A DNA stretch of 7,604 nt from Alphaproteobacteria bacterium (GTDB taxonomy: Bacteria > Pseudomonadota > Alphaproteobacteria > Sphingomonadales > Sphingomonadaceae): NCBI GenBank assembly GCA_016650315.1, contig JAENVZ010000223.1, positions 1-7,604 of the forward strand, given 5' to 3'. Below, piece by piece: positions 1 to 6,164 of the stretch (positions within the stretch are counted from its first letter, which is position 1; every line of letters begins with the position of its first letter). Under the pieces are notes generated by a model. It saw nothing but the letters and a program-made list of their open reading frames with translations, was not told the DNA's origin and did no database searches. A program made the position numbers and the translations under genes.

Positions 1-1448
1 CCTATTTCTTTCCCCTGACCGAAAATGCGATTGCTTATGCCAGTCCGCAATCGGTGACGCGGAATGGCGATTGGTTGATTGTCGAAACCGACGCCGGTGG
101 ATCGCCGCCCAAGGCCTTGCGCGGGCTGATCAAGACTGGCGAGCATCGCGGCTTAATGCTCACCGCCGTGCCGGGACCGGTTCCAGAAGCCGGCATGCCC
201 GTCACCAAAAACAAAGCGGCGACCACTGATGCGAAGCGGCCTGTCGTTGGTCCGACCGCCATCGCGGTGGCGCTGACCAGCGCGCTTTTGGGCGGGCTGT
301 TGCTTAACATCATGCCCTGCGTATTTCCGATCTTGAGCCTCAAGGCGTTGAAACTGGTAAAGGCGGGGGGCGATGAAGCCGTGGTCCGGCGGGATGCGCT
401 CGCCTATATGGCAGGCACGATCCTGACATGTGTGGCGCTGGGCGGGCTGTTACTTGCCTTGCGCGCGGGTGGTGTCGCGGTCGGTTGGGCCTTTCAGTTG
501 CAGGACCCGCGGATCATCCTGCTGCTGCTCGTTCTGATTACCGCTATCGCGTTCAATTTTGCCGGACTGTTTGAACTGGGCAGCATTGATGCGGGTAGCA
601 GCTTTGCAGAAAAGGGCGGTGCCGCAGGATCTTTCTGGACCGGCGCGCTGGCGGCCTTTGTTGCAACGCCATGCACCGGCCCGTTCATGGGGGCGGCATT
701 GGGCGCGGCACTGGTGTTGCCCGCGCTGTTGGCGCTGGCGATTTTTGCTGGATTGGGATTTGGGCTGGCCTTGCCTTTCCTGCTGATCGCCTTCATTCCC
801 GCCCTGCGCAAACGCCTGCCCAGGCCTGGGCCGTGGATGAAAACCCTGCGGCATATATTGGCAGTGCCGATGTTCGCTACTGCGTTGGCATTGGTCTGGC
901 TGTTGGGGCGTCAGGCGGGCATATCGGGGATGACCATCGGTCTTGGTGTGGCGATCATTGCCGGTCTGCTGCTCTGGTGGATCGGTGCGCGACAGGCGCA
1001 TGGGCGCAGAGGCGCATTTGTGCTCAGCCTTGCCGTGGTTGCGGCCATGGCGGGCGGTATCATGCTGTTATCGACAGAGAGTGGAGCGGCCATTGAACCG
1101 AAGCAGAAACGGGTCACCGGCGAACCGTTCAGTGAGGCCAGACTTGCGGCGTTGCGCGGGCAGGGGCGCCCAGTCTTCCTCTATTTCACCGCTGACTGGT
1201 GCCTAACATGCAAGGTGAATGAGGCCGCAGCCATTGATCGCGCAGAGGTGCAGGCTGTATTTGGCAAAGCCAATGTCGCAACACTGGTTGGCGACTGGAC
1301 CAATGCCGACCCGGAGATCAGCCGCTTTCTGGAACGTCATGGCCGATCGGGCGTGCCGCTTTACCTTTGGTACCCATCGGGCGGTGAGGGGCAGGTGTTG
1401 CCACAGGTCCTGTCGCCGTCGTTGCTCGCAGCGCTGCCAACGAGCTGA
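1..1448 (+). CDS. dsbD: DsbD-family protein-disulfide reductase (5' end outside window)
   Basis: Carries electrons from cytoplasmic thioredoxin across the inner membrane to periplasmic thiol partners. The frame is open from position 3, so the gene starts before the window; a GTG at 54 is internal. The visible part holds the end of a periplasmic domain, then a multi-pass membrane domain (about eight hydrophobic segments, roughly 260-1070), then a C-terminal thioredoxin-like domain. The two membrane-domain cysteines are visible, in NIMPCVFP (Cys codon 318-320) and ATPCTGPF (672-674). The thioredoxin-fold active site is WCLTC, with Cys codons at 1200 and 1209. All four redox cysteines expected in this portion are therefore present. 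The C-terminal GVPLYLWYP stretch supplies the cis-proline typical of the fold. Translation ends 3 bp before tlyA, suggesting cotranscription. The N-terminal domain is mostly outside the window, so DsbD proper versus a ScsB-like relative cannot be decided. Confidence 0.92.
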   Translation, partial: YFFPLTENAIAYASPQSVTRNGDWLIVETDAGGSPPKALRGLIKTGEHRGLMLTAVPGPVPEAGMPVTKNKAATTDAKRPVVGPTAIAVALTSALLGGLLLNIMPCVFPILSLKALKLVKAGGDEAVVRRDALAYMAGTILTCVALGGLLLALRAGGVAVGWAFQLQDPRIILLLLVLITAIAFNFAGLFELGSIDAGSSFAEKGGAAGSFWTGALAAFVATPCTGPFMGAALGAALVLPALLALAIFAGLGFGLALPFLLIAFIPALRKRLPRPGPWMKTLRHILAVPMFATALALVWLLGRQAGISGMTIGLGVAIIAGLLLWWIGARQAHGRRGAFVLSLAVVAAMAGGIMLLSTESGAAIEPKQKRVTGEPFSEARLAALRGQGRPVFLYFTADWCLTCKVNEAAAIDRAEVQAVFGKANVATLVGDWTNADPEISRFLERHGRSGVPLYLWYPSGGEGQVLPQVLSPSLLAALPTS

Positions 1449-1451
1449 ATC

Positions 1452-2189
1452 ATGGCAAAAAAGCGTGCCGATCAGTTGCTTGTCGATCGCGGTCTTGTCG
1501 AAAGTCGCACGCGCGCACAGGCGCTGATCCTTGCCGGTCTCGTCTATTCTGGCGATCGCAAGGTTGAAAAGGCTGGACAGCAAATGGCCGAAGATACGGC
1601 GCTTGATGTGCGTGGCCGCGACCATCCATGGGTGTCGCGCGGTGGCATAAAGCTTGCTCATGCCATTGATCATTTTGGGTGGGACGTGACCGGCGCGGTT
1701 GCCATGGACGTGGGCAGTTCCACCGGCGGCTTTACCGATGTGCTGCTGACCAAAGGTGCTGTGCGTATTTACGCAGTGGACAGCGGCACCAACCAGCTTG
1801 CCTGGAAGCTGCGGCAGGACCCACGCGTTATTGTGCATGAACAGACCAGCGCGCGGATTGTAACGGCGCAGCATATAGTCGAACCGATTGACATGATCGT
1901 TTGTGATGCCAGCTTCATCTCCTTGCGCAAGGTATTGGAAAGGCCGCTATCCTTTGCAGCGCCCGTCGCTCGTCTGATTGCGCTTATCAAGCCGCAGTTT
2001 GAGGCTGGACGAGATGAAGTCGGCAAGGGCGGGGTGATCCGCGACCCGGCAGTCCATAGCCGGGTTTGCGGCGAGGTCCGCGACTGGTTGACCGAAACAG
2101 GCTGGGACGTTGTGGATATTGTGCAAAGTCCGATTACCGGGCCAGAGGGCAATGTGGAGTTTCTGATCGCCGCCACGAAGGGCTGTTGA
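1452..2189 (+). CDS. tlyA: TlyA-family rRNA 2'-O-methyltransferase (hemolysin A family)
   Basis: Predicted SAM-dependent ribose 2'-O-methyltransferase acting on rRNA; the 'hemolysin' name is historical. At 245 residues it has the usual family length. Residues 1-60 form an S4 RNA-binding domain (KKRADQLLVDRGL, then RAQALILAGLV). Residues 62-240 form an FtsJ/RrmJ-type Rossmann fold. SAM motif I is MDVGSSTGGFTD (85-96), and YAVD (107-110) follows the next strand. The likely catalytic tetrad is K67 (RGGIK), D152 (CDASF), K180 (LIKPQFE) and E236 (NVEFL). Its spacing equals that of the K69-D154-K182-E238 tetrad described for mycobacterial TlyA. The ATG is 3 bp after the DsbD stop; the ribosome-binding site is weak and lies inside the upstream gene, consistent with coupling. 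Capreomycin sensitivity is a known consequence of TlyA activity in mycobacteria; whether it applies here is unknown. Confidence 0.95.
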   Translation: MAKKRADQLLVDRGLVESRTRAQALILAGLVYSGDRKVEKAGQQMAEDTALDVRGRDHPWVSRGGIKLAHAIDHFGWDVTGAVAMDVGSSTGGFTDVLLTKGAVRIYAVDSGTNQLAWKLRQDPRVIVHEQTSARIVTAQHIVEPIDMIVCDASFISLRKVLERPLSFAAPVARLIALIKPQFEAGRDEVGKGGVIRDPAVHSRVCGEVRDWLTETGWDVVDIVQSPITGPEGNVEFLIAATKGC

Positions 2190-2255
2190 TATGATGGCTG
2201 TGCCAGCGAGGGGCAGTGGCCCGTTCCTTACTGTTATTCGCGAGTTGCGAGGCGC

Positions 2256-2309
2256 ACGGTTTCACCGCACAAGCGTAAGGTGGGAACTTGACGCAACCTT
2301 TCACGCGTC
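2256..2309 (+). promoter_or_regulatory. Leader upstream of tspO with mutually exclusive stems
   Basis: The gap between tlyA and the preferred tspO start is about 164 bases and has no convincing gene. It contains a short CGGT/ACCG hairpin (2257-2267) and then overlapping pairings. GCGT (2273-2276) can pair with ACGC (2291-2294), or that ACGC as part of GACGC (2290-2294) can pair with GCGTC (2305-2309). AAGGT (2277-2281) can pair with ACCTT (2296-2300). Competing stems of this kind occur in attenuators and riboswitches, but the stems are short and I recognise no known riboswitch class. GGAAC occurs at 2283-2287 and 2310-2314, resembling the -35 of alphaproteobacterial EcfG promoters. The nearest -10-like element is poorly spaced, so I do not call a promoter. 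Confidence 0.25.
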
Positions 2310-2353
2310 GGAACCTGCGAAATGATTCGAACCAAATGGGGAAAACCGGGCCG

Positions 2354-2902
2354 ATGAACCAGATAGCGTCCAGAGGGCAGTTGCGGATGTCCTATTTGCG
2401 ATGGGCGCTATTTACCGTTCCCTTGATCCTGTTTCTGGGAATCGCATCGGGCCGGGTAGCCGGTAGCGGGTATGGAAATCGCTGGTTCGCGTCGTTGGCC
2501 AAACCTGAATTGATGCCGCCGGGATGGGTGTTTGGTATCGTCTGGCCCATTCTTTACCTGCTGCTTGGCTTTGCATTAGCGATGATCCTGCACGCACGCG
2601 GCGCACACATGCGCTGGCCGGCTATTATATTGTTCGTGACTCAGCTGATTTTGAATTTCATCTGGTCGCCCTTGTTTTTTACGGCGCATCAGGTGACGAA
2701 TGCATTCTATCTGATGCTTGGCATATCGGGCCTGACTGTCCTGACCATCATTTTGTTTGCCGTAGTCCGAAAGGCGGCGGCCATATTGTTATTGCCATAT
2801 TTGCTCTGGCTTGGTTTCGCGGCGTATCTGACGCTTGAAATTGATCTGCTTAATCCTGCCGCTGAGACACTTGTTGCACCCGCCATGCGTACCCAGATAT
2901 AG
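2354..2902 (+). CDS. tspO: TspO/MBR family membrane protein
   Basis: Tryptophan-rich sensory protein, relative of the mitochondrial translocator protein; family members bind porphyrins and cholesterol-like ligands and affect tetrapyrrole handling. The product is 182 residues from the ATG at 2354, with five hydrophobic segments (about 16-34, 55-78, 88-110, 117-137 and 142-163). Family signatures are present: the GNRWFASLAKPELMPPGWVF block (41-60), WPILYLLLG (64-72), NFIWSPLFF (101-109), and LPYLLWLGFAAYLT followed by LN near the C-terminus. The frame is open further upstream. A TTG at 2288 has a purine-rich AAGGTGG before it, and an ATG lies at 2336. I prefer 2354 because the longer N-termini look unlike the family and 2354 starts just ahead of the first membrane segment. 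It is followed by ubiK on the same strand. Confidence 0.92.
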   Translation: MNQIASRGQLRMSYLRWALFTVPLILFLGIASGRVAGSGYGNRWFASLAKPELMPPGWVFGIVWPILYLLLGFALAMILHARGAHMRWPAIILFVTQLILNFIWSPLFFTAHQVTNAFYLMLGISGLTVLTIILFAVVRKAAAILLLPYLLWLGFAAYLTLEIDLLNPAAETLVAPAMRTQI

Positions 2903-2937
2903 GACCCATTTTCCTTGAAGCACTATTGAGGCTGGAC

Positions 2938-3225
2938 ATGCAGACTGAAAACCGAATTTTCGACGATCTTGCCAAGCTGATCAATGGTGCTGCCGGTACG
3001 CTTGCGGGCATGGGACGAGAGGCAGAGGCCGCCACGCGCGAGCGCGCGAAGGAATGGATCGGCGGACTGGATTTTGTCAGCCGCGATGAATTCGAAGCTG
3101 TAAAGGAGATGGCTGCCAAGGCTCGCGAGGAGGCCGAGGTGCTAAAAGCACGCCTCGATGCGCTGGAAGGCAAGACTTCGCCCGGAAAACCGGTACGGAA
3201 AGCCCCATCAAAAAAGTCTGCATGA
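2938..3225 (+). CDS. ubiK: UbiK/BMFP-family ubiquinone biosynthesis accessory factor
   Basis: Small protein of the membrane-fusogenic (BMFP) family. The E. coli homologue UbiK (YqiC) assists aerobic ubiquinone biosynthesis through the Ubi complex. The product is 95 residues. It has an amphipathic N-terminal part (NRIFDDLAKLINGAAGTLAG), a central FVSRDEFEAVKEMAAKAREE segment running into a predicted coiled coil (about 47-77), and a lysine/proline-rich tail. This is the family layout; there is no enzyme motif. The ATG at 2938 has GAGG at 2928-2931 with 6-base spacing, which decides the start over a TTG at 2926 that overlaps this site. It lies 35 bases after tspO and may share its transcript. 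Confidence 0.87.
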   Translation: MQTENRIFDDLAKLINGAAGTLAGMGREAEAATRERAKEWIGGLDFVSRDEFEAVKEMAAKAREEAEVLKARLDALEGKTSPGKPVRKAPSKKSA

Positions 3226-3248
3226 AGCGCTTTTGAGGTATTGGGTTG

Positions 3249-3266
3249 AAATCGATTATTCGATTT
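3249..3266. repeat. Inverted repeat abutting tandem DnaA boxes
   Basis: Perfect 7-base arms, AAATCGA (3249-3255) and TCGATTT (3260-3266), separated by TTAT. The right arm overlaps the first DnaA box by two bases. It could be an operator half-site pair or a small hairpin; no known regulator is assigned. Confidence 0.5.
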
Positions 3267-3284
3267 ATCCACAGTTTATCCACA
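3265..3284 (+). promoter_or_regulatory. Two tandem perfect DnaA boxes
   Basis: TTATCCACA occurs at 3265-3273 and again at 3276-3284, in the same orientation and with start points 11 bp apart, so about one helical turn. Both match the classical DnaA box TTATNCACA exactly. They lie in the 151-base gap between ubiK and the YbjN-domain gene, about 95-110 bases before the latter, in a locally AT-rich stretch. The sequence match is certain; DnaA binding is inferred. They could control the YbjN-proC transcript, titrate DnaA, or belong to a replication origin. Two boxes alone do not establish an origin. Confidence 0.6.
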
Positions 3285-3376
3285 TATTTACTCACATTGC
3301 TGGCTGCTCTCTTGCCGCAGAACTGTGCATTGGTTGCTGACCCTGCTATTGTCGGCATCTCGCAGGAAGAAAGTTG

Positions 3377-3883
3377 ATGATGCAAAGCGACGAATTTGAA
3401 GGCGAACGCGACGAAGCGGCCCCGATCGATATGCTGGCCGCCTATTTCGAAGCGCATGGCTGGTCGTTCGAACATGTGGGGGAAGATGAAATCGTCGCCA
3501 CCACCCAGGGAAGCTGGGCGCAATATGAATTGCGCGCTATCTGGCGTGAACAGGATCAGGTGCTGCAACTTCTTGCTTTGCCAGATATTCGGGTGGCCGA
3601 TGAAAAACGCCCCGCCATTTATGAAACGCTGGGCCTCATCAATGAACAGCTCTGGTTGGGGCATTTCGAACTCTGGTCGAACAGCGGCCTGATCCTGTTC
3701 CGCAATGGCGCTCTGCTGGGATCGGGCGAGACGTTGAGCCTGGAGCAAGCGCAAACCCTGGTGGAAACAGCACTGGATGAATGCGAACGTTTCTATCCGG
3801 TGTTCCAGTTTGTCCTTTGGGGCGGCAAGAGTCCACAGGAAGCGATCTCGGCATCGCTTATTGAAACCCGGGGCGAGGCCTGA
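3377..3883 (+). CDS. YbjN domain-containing protein
   Basis: A YbjN-domain (type III secretion chaperone-like fold) protein of 168 residues. It is probably cytoplasmic, since it has no signal peptide or membrane segment. The acidic N-terminus leads into MLAAYFEAHGWSFEHVGED, then the core strands ending WAQYELRAIWREQDQVLQLL, then the helix-strand region with YETLGLINEQLWLGHFELW. That is the usual domain order, followed by the C-terminal helix ALDECERFYPVFQFVLWGG. Molecular function is not established for the family; E. coli YbjN has been linked to stress and motility regulation. Starts at 3374 (TTG), 3377 and 3380 share a frame. AGGA at 3364-3367 sits 9 bases before 3377, so I chose that ATG. 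It ends 8 bp before proC, so the two are probably cotranscribed. Confidence 0.88.
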   Translation: MMQSDEFEGERDEAAPIDMLAAYFEAHGWSFEHVGEDEIVATTQGSWAQYELRAIWREQDQVLQLLALPDIRVADEKRPAIYETLGLINEQLWLGHFELWSNSGLILFRNGALLGSGETLSLEQAQTLVETALDECERFYPVFQFVLWGGKSPQEAISASLIETRGEA

Positions 3884-3891
3884 ATAGCCGG

Positions 3892-4707
3892 ATGGTAATG
3901 TATCGCTTTCCCGATACGCTTTTCCTTGCCGGTTGCGGCAATATGGCAGGCCCGATGCTTATGCGCTGGCTCGAATGCGGGCTCGATCCGGCACGGGTAA
4001 CGGTTTGCAGGCCCAGCGCCGCACCGGTCGCCGATGGCGTGCGCGTAACGGCGCAATGGCCTGAAACCCTGCCAGACGGCACTATGATTCTGCTGGGTAT
4101 GAAACCTTATCAACTTGGCGATGTTGCACAGCATGTCGCATCGATCAGTGGTGCTAATATGCGTCTCATGTCGATTCTTGCCGGTATTGGCATGGAATCC
4201 CTGCGCGCAAACTTTCCCAATTTCGACGATATTGTCCGCATCATGCCCAATACACCCGTTGGCGTAGGGCAAGGTGTGTGCGCCCTCTATGCGGATGAAC
4301 GCACCAGCGCCGCTGCCCGCGATGAGGTGCAAGCATTGATGCAGCCTCTTGGCCTTGCCGAATGGATTGCGGATGAGGGGCAGTTCAACCTTGTCACGGC
4401 TCTGTCAGGCTGCGGTCCGGCTTATCTTTTTCGCTTCATTGATGCGCTCGCAGGGGCGGCGGCACGATTGGGCCTGCCTGCGGATCTGGCCGCCCGGCTG
4501 GCGCTCGCCACGGTCGGTGGAGCGTCCACGCTGGCCGTCAGGGCTGAAGTTGATCCCGGTGTACTGGCTGACCGCGTTGCCAGTCCCGGTGGGATGACGC
4601 GAGAGGGAATGAATGTTCTGGACAAGGACGAACGCTTGCTGGACCTTCTTACCGAAACACTCCGCGCCGCGCGTGATCGTGGGATGGAAATGGCGAAAGA
4701 AACATAG
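3892..4707 (+). CDS. proC: Pyrroline-5-carboxylate reductase
   Basis: Catalyses the last step of proline biosynthesis: NAD(P)H-dependent reduction of 1-pyrroline-5-carboxylate to proline in the cytoplasm. At 271 residues it is of normal length. The N-terminal Rossmann fold begins with FLAGCGNMAG (11-20, glycine-rich dinucleotide loop). LLGMKP (67-72) and RIMPNTPVGVGQG (116-128) are the standard P5C reductase blocks. The dimerisation domain has TALSGCGPAYLFRFIDAL (169-186) and the family signature region SPGGMTREGM (231-240), a variant of the more common SPGGTT-x-xG. The start may be ATG 3892 or ATG 3898; the upstream ribosome-binding site is weak either way, fitting coupling to the YbjN-domain gene. 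Downstream, only 21 bases separate its stop from that of the convergent MarR gene. They contain a weak GCCA/TGGC hairpin (4710-4722) followed by three T residues. Confidence 0.96.
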   Translation: MVMYRFPDTLFLAGCGNMAGPMLMRWLECGLDPARVTVCRPSAAPVADGVRVTAQWPETLPDGTMILLGMKPYQLGDVAQHVASISGANMRLMSILAGIGMESLRANFPNFDDIVRIMPNTPVGVGQGVCALYADERTSAAARDEVQALMQPLGLAEWIADEGQFNLVTALSGCGPAYLFRFIDALAGAAARLGLPADLAARLALATVGGASTLAVRAEVDPGVLADRVASPGGMTREGMNVLDKDERLLDLLTETLRAARDRGMEMAKET

Positions 4708-4728
4708 CCGCCAAGTCCTGGCAGTCTT

Positions 4729-5223
4729 TCAACCGCGTCCCTGAAGCGCTGCCACCATGCTACGGTCTTCGGGTGGGATCAGCCCCTCCAGCACGCGCCA
4801 GAACCCGGTGACCGAACCTTGTCCCGCCTGGCCATAAGCCGTGGACATCTTTTCGCGCAGTTCACGGAATAGCGCAGCTTCCAATTTCGCGCCGACATCA
4901 GTCAGGCGGAGCAGTTTTTGTCGCCGATCGCGTGTTCCTGCCCGGGTTTCAATATAGCCCCGCTCTATCAGGTCATTAAGCACCCGCCCCAGCGACTGTT
5001 TGGTGATCGCCAGTAATTTGAGCAATTCGCTGACTGTCAGGTCAGGTTGGCGCGAAATGAAATACAGCGCCCGGTGATGAGCCCGGCCAAGTCCCTGCGT
5101 CGCAAGGGTTTCGTCGATCGCCCTCGTCATGTTCGTATAGCCAAAATAGAGCAGTTCGACGCCCCGCCGGATTTCATCCTCACGTAAAAATAGAGGTGAC
5201 GCATTGGGGGTTTGAACAGTCAT
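4729..5223 (-). CDS. MarR-family transcriptional regulator
   Basis: A dimeric winged-helix DNA-binding protein of 164 residues. Residues 14-45 form the N-terminal dimerisation helix (DEIRRGVELLYFGYTNMTRAI). Residues 48-110 form the winged helix-turn-helix: RAHHRALYFISRQPDLTVSELLKLL, the recognition helix TKQSLGRVLNDLIERGYIE, and a wing with the typical AGTRDRRQKLLRLTDVG. The remaining helices complete the dimer interface. No conserved cysteine of OhrR type is seen, so I assign no ligand. ATG 5223 is preceded by a short AGG at 5-base spacing. It is divergent from the tRNA-Gln and convergent with proC, so no obvious target gene lies beside it. The palindrome at 5280-5292 could be an autoregulatory operator. 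Confidence 0.92.
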   Translation of the reverse strand: MTVQTPNASPLFLREDEIRRGVELLYFGYTNMTRAIDETLATQGLGRAHHRALYFISRQPDLTVSELLKLLAITKQSLGRVLNDLIERGYIETRAGTRDRRQKLLRLTDVGAKLEAALFRELREKMSTAYGQAGQGSVTGFWRVLEGLIPPEDRSMVAALQGRG

Positions 5224-5279
5224 TTTGGCCTGTATAGCCTTCGCTCATAATGGGTGGCGACTTTAATGCGCGGTAGAAT

Positions 5280-5292
5280 GTTGCAACGCAAC
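5280..5292. promoter_or_regulatory. Candidate operator upstream of the MarR gene
   Basis: GTTGC (5280-5284) and GCAAC (5288-5292) form an inverted repeat around AAC, and GTTGCAAC (5280-5287) is itself an 8-base palindrome. The site lies 57-69 bases before the MarR ATG, overlapping where a minus-strand -35 could sit. TTGC/GCAA-type palindromes are common targets of MarR-family proteins. Autoregulation is inferred from position only. Confidence 0.3.
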
Positions 5293-5380
5293 GCCCTTGT
5301 GGAATTTCGCCATGCCTCCAGCATGATCGAGGGACCGCAAAGTTCCGCCGCTTCAGGTCACAGAGCTGAATATTATTGAT

Positions 5381-5405
5381 GGAAGAGGGGTAAAAACCCC
5401 TTTCC
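5381..5405. repeat. GC-rich stem-loop between MarR and tRNA-Gln
   Basis: AGGGGT (5386-5391) and ACCCCT (5396-5401) pair perfectly around AAAA. With one bulged G (5385) the stem extends through GGAA (5381-5384) and TTCC (5402-5405), giving ten pairs. There is no long T-run on either strand, so it is not a textbook intrinsic terminator. It lies between the divergent MarR and tRNA-Gln transcription units and could insulate them or act as a protein site. Confidence 0.45.
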
Positions 5406-5408
5406 CGC

Positions 5409-5435
5409 AGGCGCGTCTTGAGTATAAGGGCGCCT
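5409..5435 (+). promoter_or_regulatory. Possible tRNA-Gln promoter inside an inverted repeat
   Basis: TATAAG (5423-5428) resembles a -10 element and would give a start about 34 bases before the mature tRNA. The appropriately spaced -35 is poor. It lies in the 15-base loop between perfect arms AGGCGC (5409-5414) and GCGCCT (5430-5435), which could be an operator or structural element. Assignment rests on position and one hexamer. Confidence 0.3.
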
Positions 5436-5468
5436 CTTCGACCGGCCTGATTGGCCAGACGGACATGT

Positions 5469-5543
5469 TGGGGCGTCGCCAAGCGGTAAGGCAGCGGCTT
5501 TTGATGCCGCCATGCGCAGGTTCGAATCCTGCCGCCCCAGCCA
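5469..5543 (+). tRNA. tRNA-Gln(TTG)
   Basis: A full cloverleaf can be drawn. The acceptor is TGGGGCG (5469-5475) with CGCCCCA (5533-5539), discriminator G5540 and encoded CCA (5541-5543). The D-stem is GCC/GGC (5478-5480, 5490-5492). The anticodon stem is GCGGC/GCCGC (5494-5498, 5506-5510) with loop TTTTGAT, which places TTG at 5501-5503. The variable loop is five bases. The T-stem is GCAGG/CCTGC (5516-5520, 5528-5532) around TTCGAAT. It is intact and should read CAA/CAG glutamine codons. The DNA immediately downstream is of accessory character, so its 3' end may have served as an integration site; no second copy of that 3' end is visible in the window. Confidence 0.97.
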
Positions 5544-5593
5544 GTTACAAAAAAACCAATAGAATCAACAAGCTAGACTGGTAGATTGGCTCA

Positions 5594-5615
5594 TTGTGGG
5601 GACGGTTTGTGGGGA
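5594..5615 (+). repeat. Direct repeat TTGTGGGGA just downstream of tRNA-Gln
   Basis: TTGTGGGGA occurs at 5594-5602 and 5607-5615, 13 bases apart, beginning 51 bases after the tRNA. Short direct repeats beside a tRNA 3' end can be integrase arm-binding sites. No integrase gene is visible, so this would be a relic; function is inferred from position only. Confidence 0.4.
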
Positions 5616-5639
5616 GATGTCCGGCTTTGCGTGGCCGCG

Positions 5640-6137
5640 CTAAAGCCTTGCCAGCAGCGTCACCTTTTTCGCAGCAAACTCGTCCTCCGTTAGCAGCCCC
5701 GAATCCCGAAGCTCTCCAAGCTTTTTCAGCTGCTCCATGGGGTCCGATTGAGAAGTGCCAGGGCTGGCCGGTGTCTGGTGACGATGCTGTTCTAGCAACT
5801 CATAGACTTGCTCAAAGGACTCCTTGGCCTCGAAGGTTTTGAAGGCCAGCTCGTCGTGAGATGTGTGCAGCCTCAGAACGCGCCAGCCCATCCGAGAGAG
5901 CGTCTCGACAGAGGTGATCTTGGGAAGGGGGATGGTCTCGAAAACCTCCCCCATTAGTCCCTTGCGGTAGAAGCAGGCCCTCTCGTTGGTGAGGATGAAC
6001 TGGCCGTTGCGCTGGGTCTTGTCGCCCTTGCCCATGACGTCGCCAACCCAGCCTTCCAAGTGCGCGAGTATCTGCTCGCCGCTCTTAAGCTTGGCTGCAC
6101 GGAACGCTGTCACGTGCTTGGTATCTATGCCCTTCAT
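5640..6137 (-). CDS. PH-domain and SHOCT-domain protein
   Basis: A 165-residue protein with a YokE-like bacterial PH domain followed by a C-terminal SHOCT helix pair. The PH part (about 15-112) shows LKSGEQILAHLEGW, then GQFILTNERACFYRKGL, then IPLPKITSVE, and a closing helix FEQVYELLEQ. A proline/serine-rich linker leads to SHOCT (about 131-163): DPMEQLKKLGELRDSGLLTE followed by DEFAAKKVTLL. There is no membrane segment or catalytic motif. Such proteins are usually of unknown role, with SHOCT thought to aid oligomerisation. GTG 6143, TTG 6140 and ATG 6137 share a frame; I chose ATG 6137 because GGAG lies 7 bases before it. It follows the 43-residue ORF and SnoaL-like gene on the same strand, probably in one transcript. 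The nearest gene downstream is the oppositely oriented tRNA-Gln. Confidence 0.8.
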   Translation of the reverse strand: MKGIDTKHVTAFRAAKLKSGEQILAHLEGWVGDVMGKGDKTQRNGQFILTNERACFYRKGLMGEVFETIPLPKITSVETLSRMGWRVLRLHTSHDELAFKTFEAKESFEQVYELLEQHRHQTPASPGTSQSDPMEQLKKLGELRDSGLLTEDEFAAKKVTLLARL

Positions 6138-6164
6138 CAACACACTCCGATGGCGCTAAGTTAT

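Noticed and set aside
1203..1874. A 223-codon minus-strand frame across the dsbD-tlyA junction, and a 225-codon one at 3077-3754
   Set aside because: Both are antisense to well-supported genes (dsbD/tlyA and ubiK/YbjN) and show no family pattern.
2191..2325. A 44-codon plus-strand frame between tlyA and tspO, starting ATG ATG right after the tlyA stop
   Set aside because: The start is close behind tlyA, but the composition (scattered Arg, His and Gly without pattern) does not look like protein, and the region is better explained as a structured leader.
2315..2345. TTCGAATC/GATTCGAA resembling a tRNA T-loop on either strand
   Set aside because: The flanking bases do not form a T-stem and no acceptor or anticodon arm can be drawn.
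2288..2353. Longer tspO starting at TTG 2288 or ATG 2336
   Set aside because: The added N-terminus is polar and unlike the family. TTG 2288 does have a fair ribosome-binding site, so the longer form is disfavoured but not excluded.
3249..3300. Calling a chromosomal replication origin at the DnaA boxes
   Set aside because: Only two boxes are present, the AT-rich stretch is short, and the usual neighbours of alphaproteobacterial origins are not seen. It is kept as a DnaA-box finding only.
4708..4728. Intrinsic terminator between proC and the MarR gene
   Set aside because: Only four base pairs and a three-base T-run are present, too weak to call.
5594..5842. Plus-strand frame after tRNA-Gln considered as an integrase remnant
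   Set aside because: Its translation shows none of the integrase N-terminal or catalytic motifs, and most of it is antisense to the PH-SHOCT gene.
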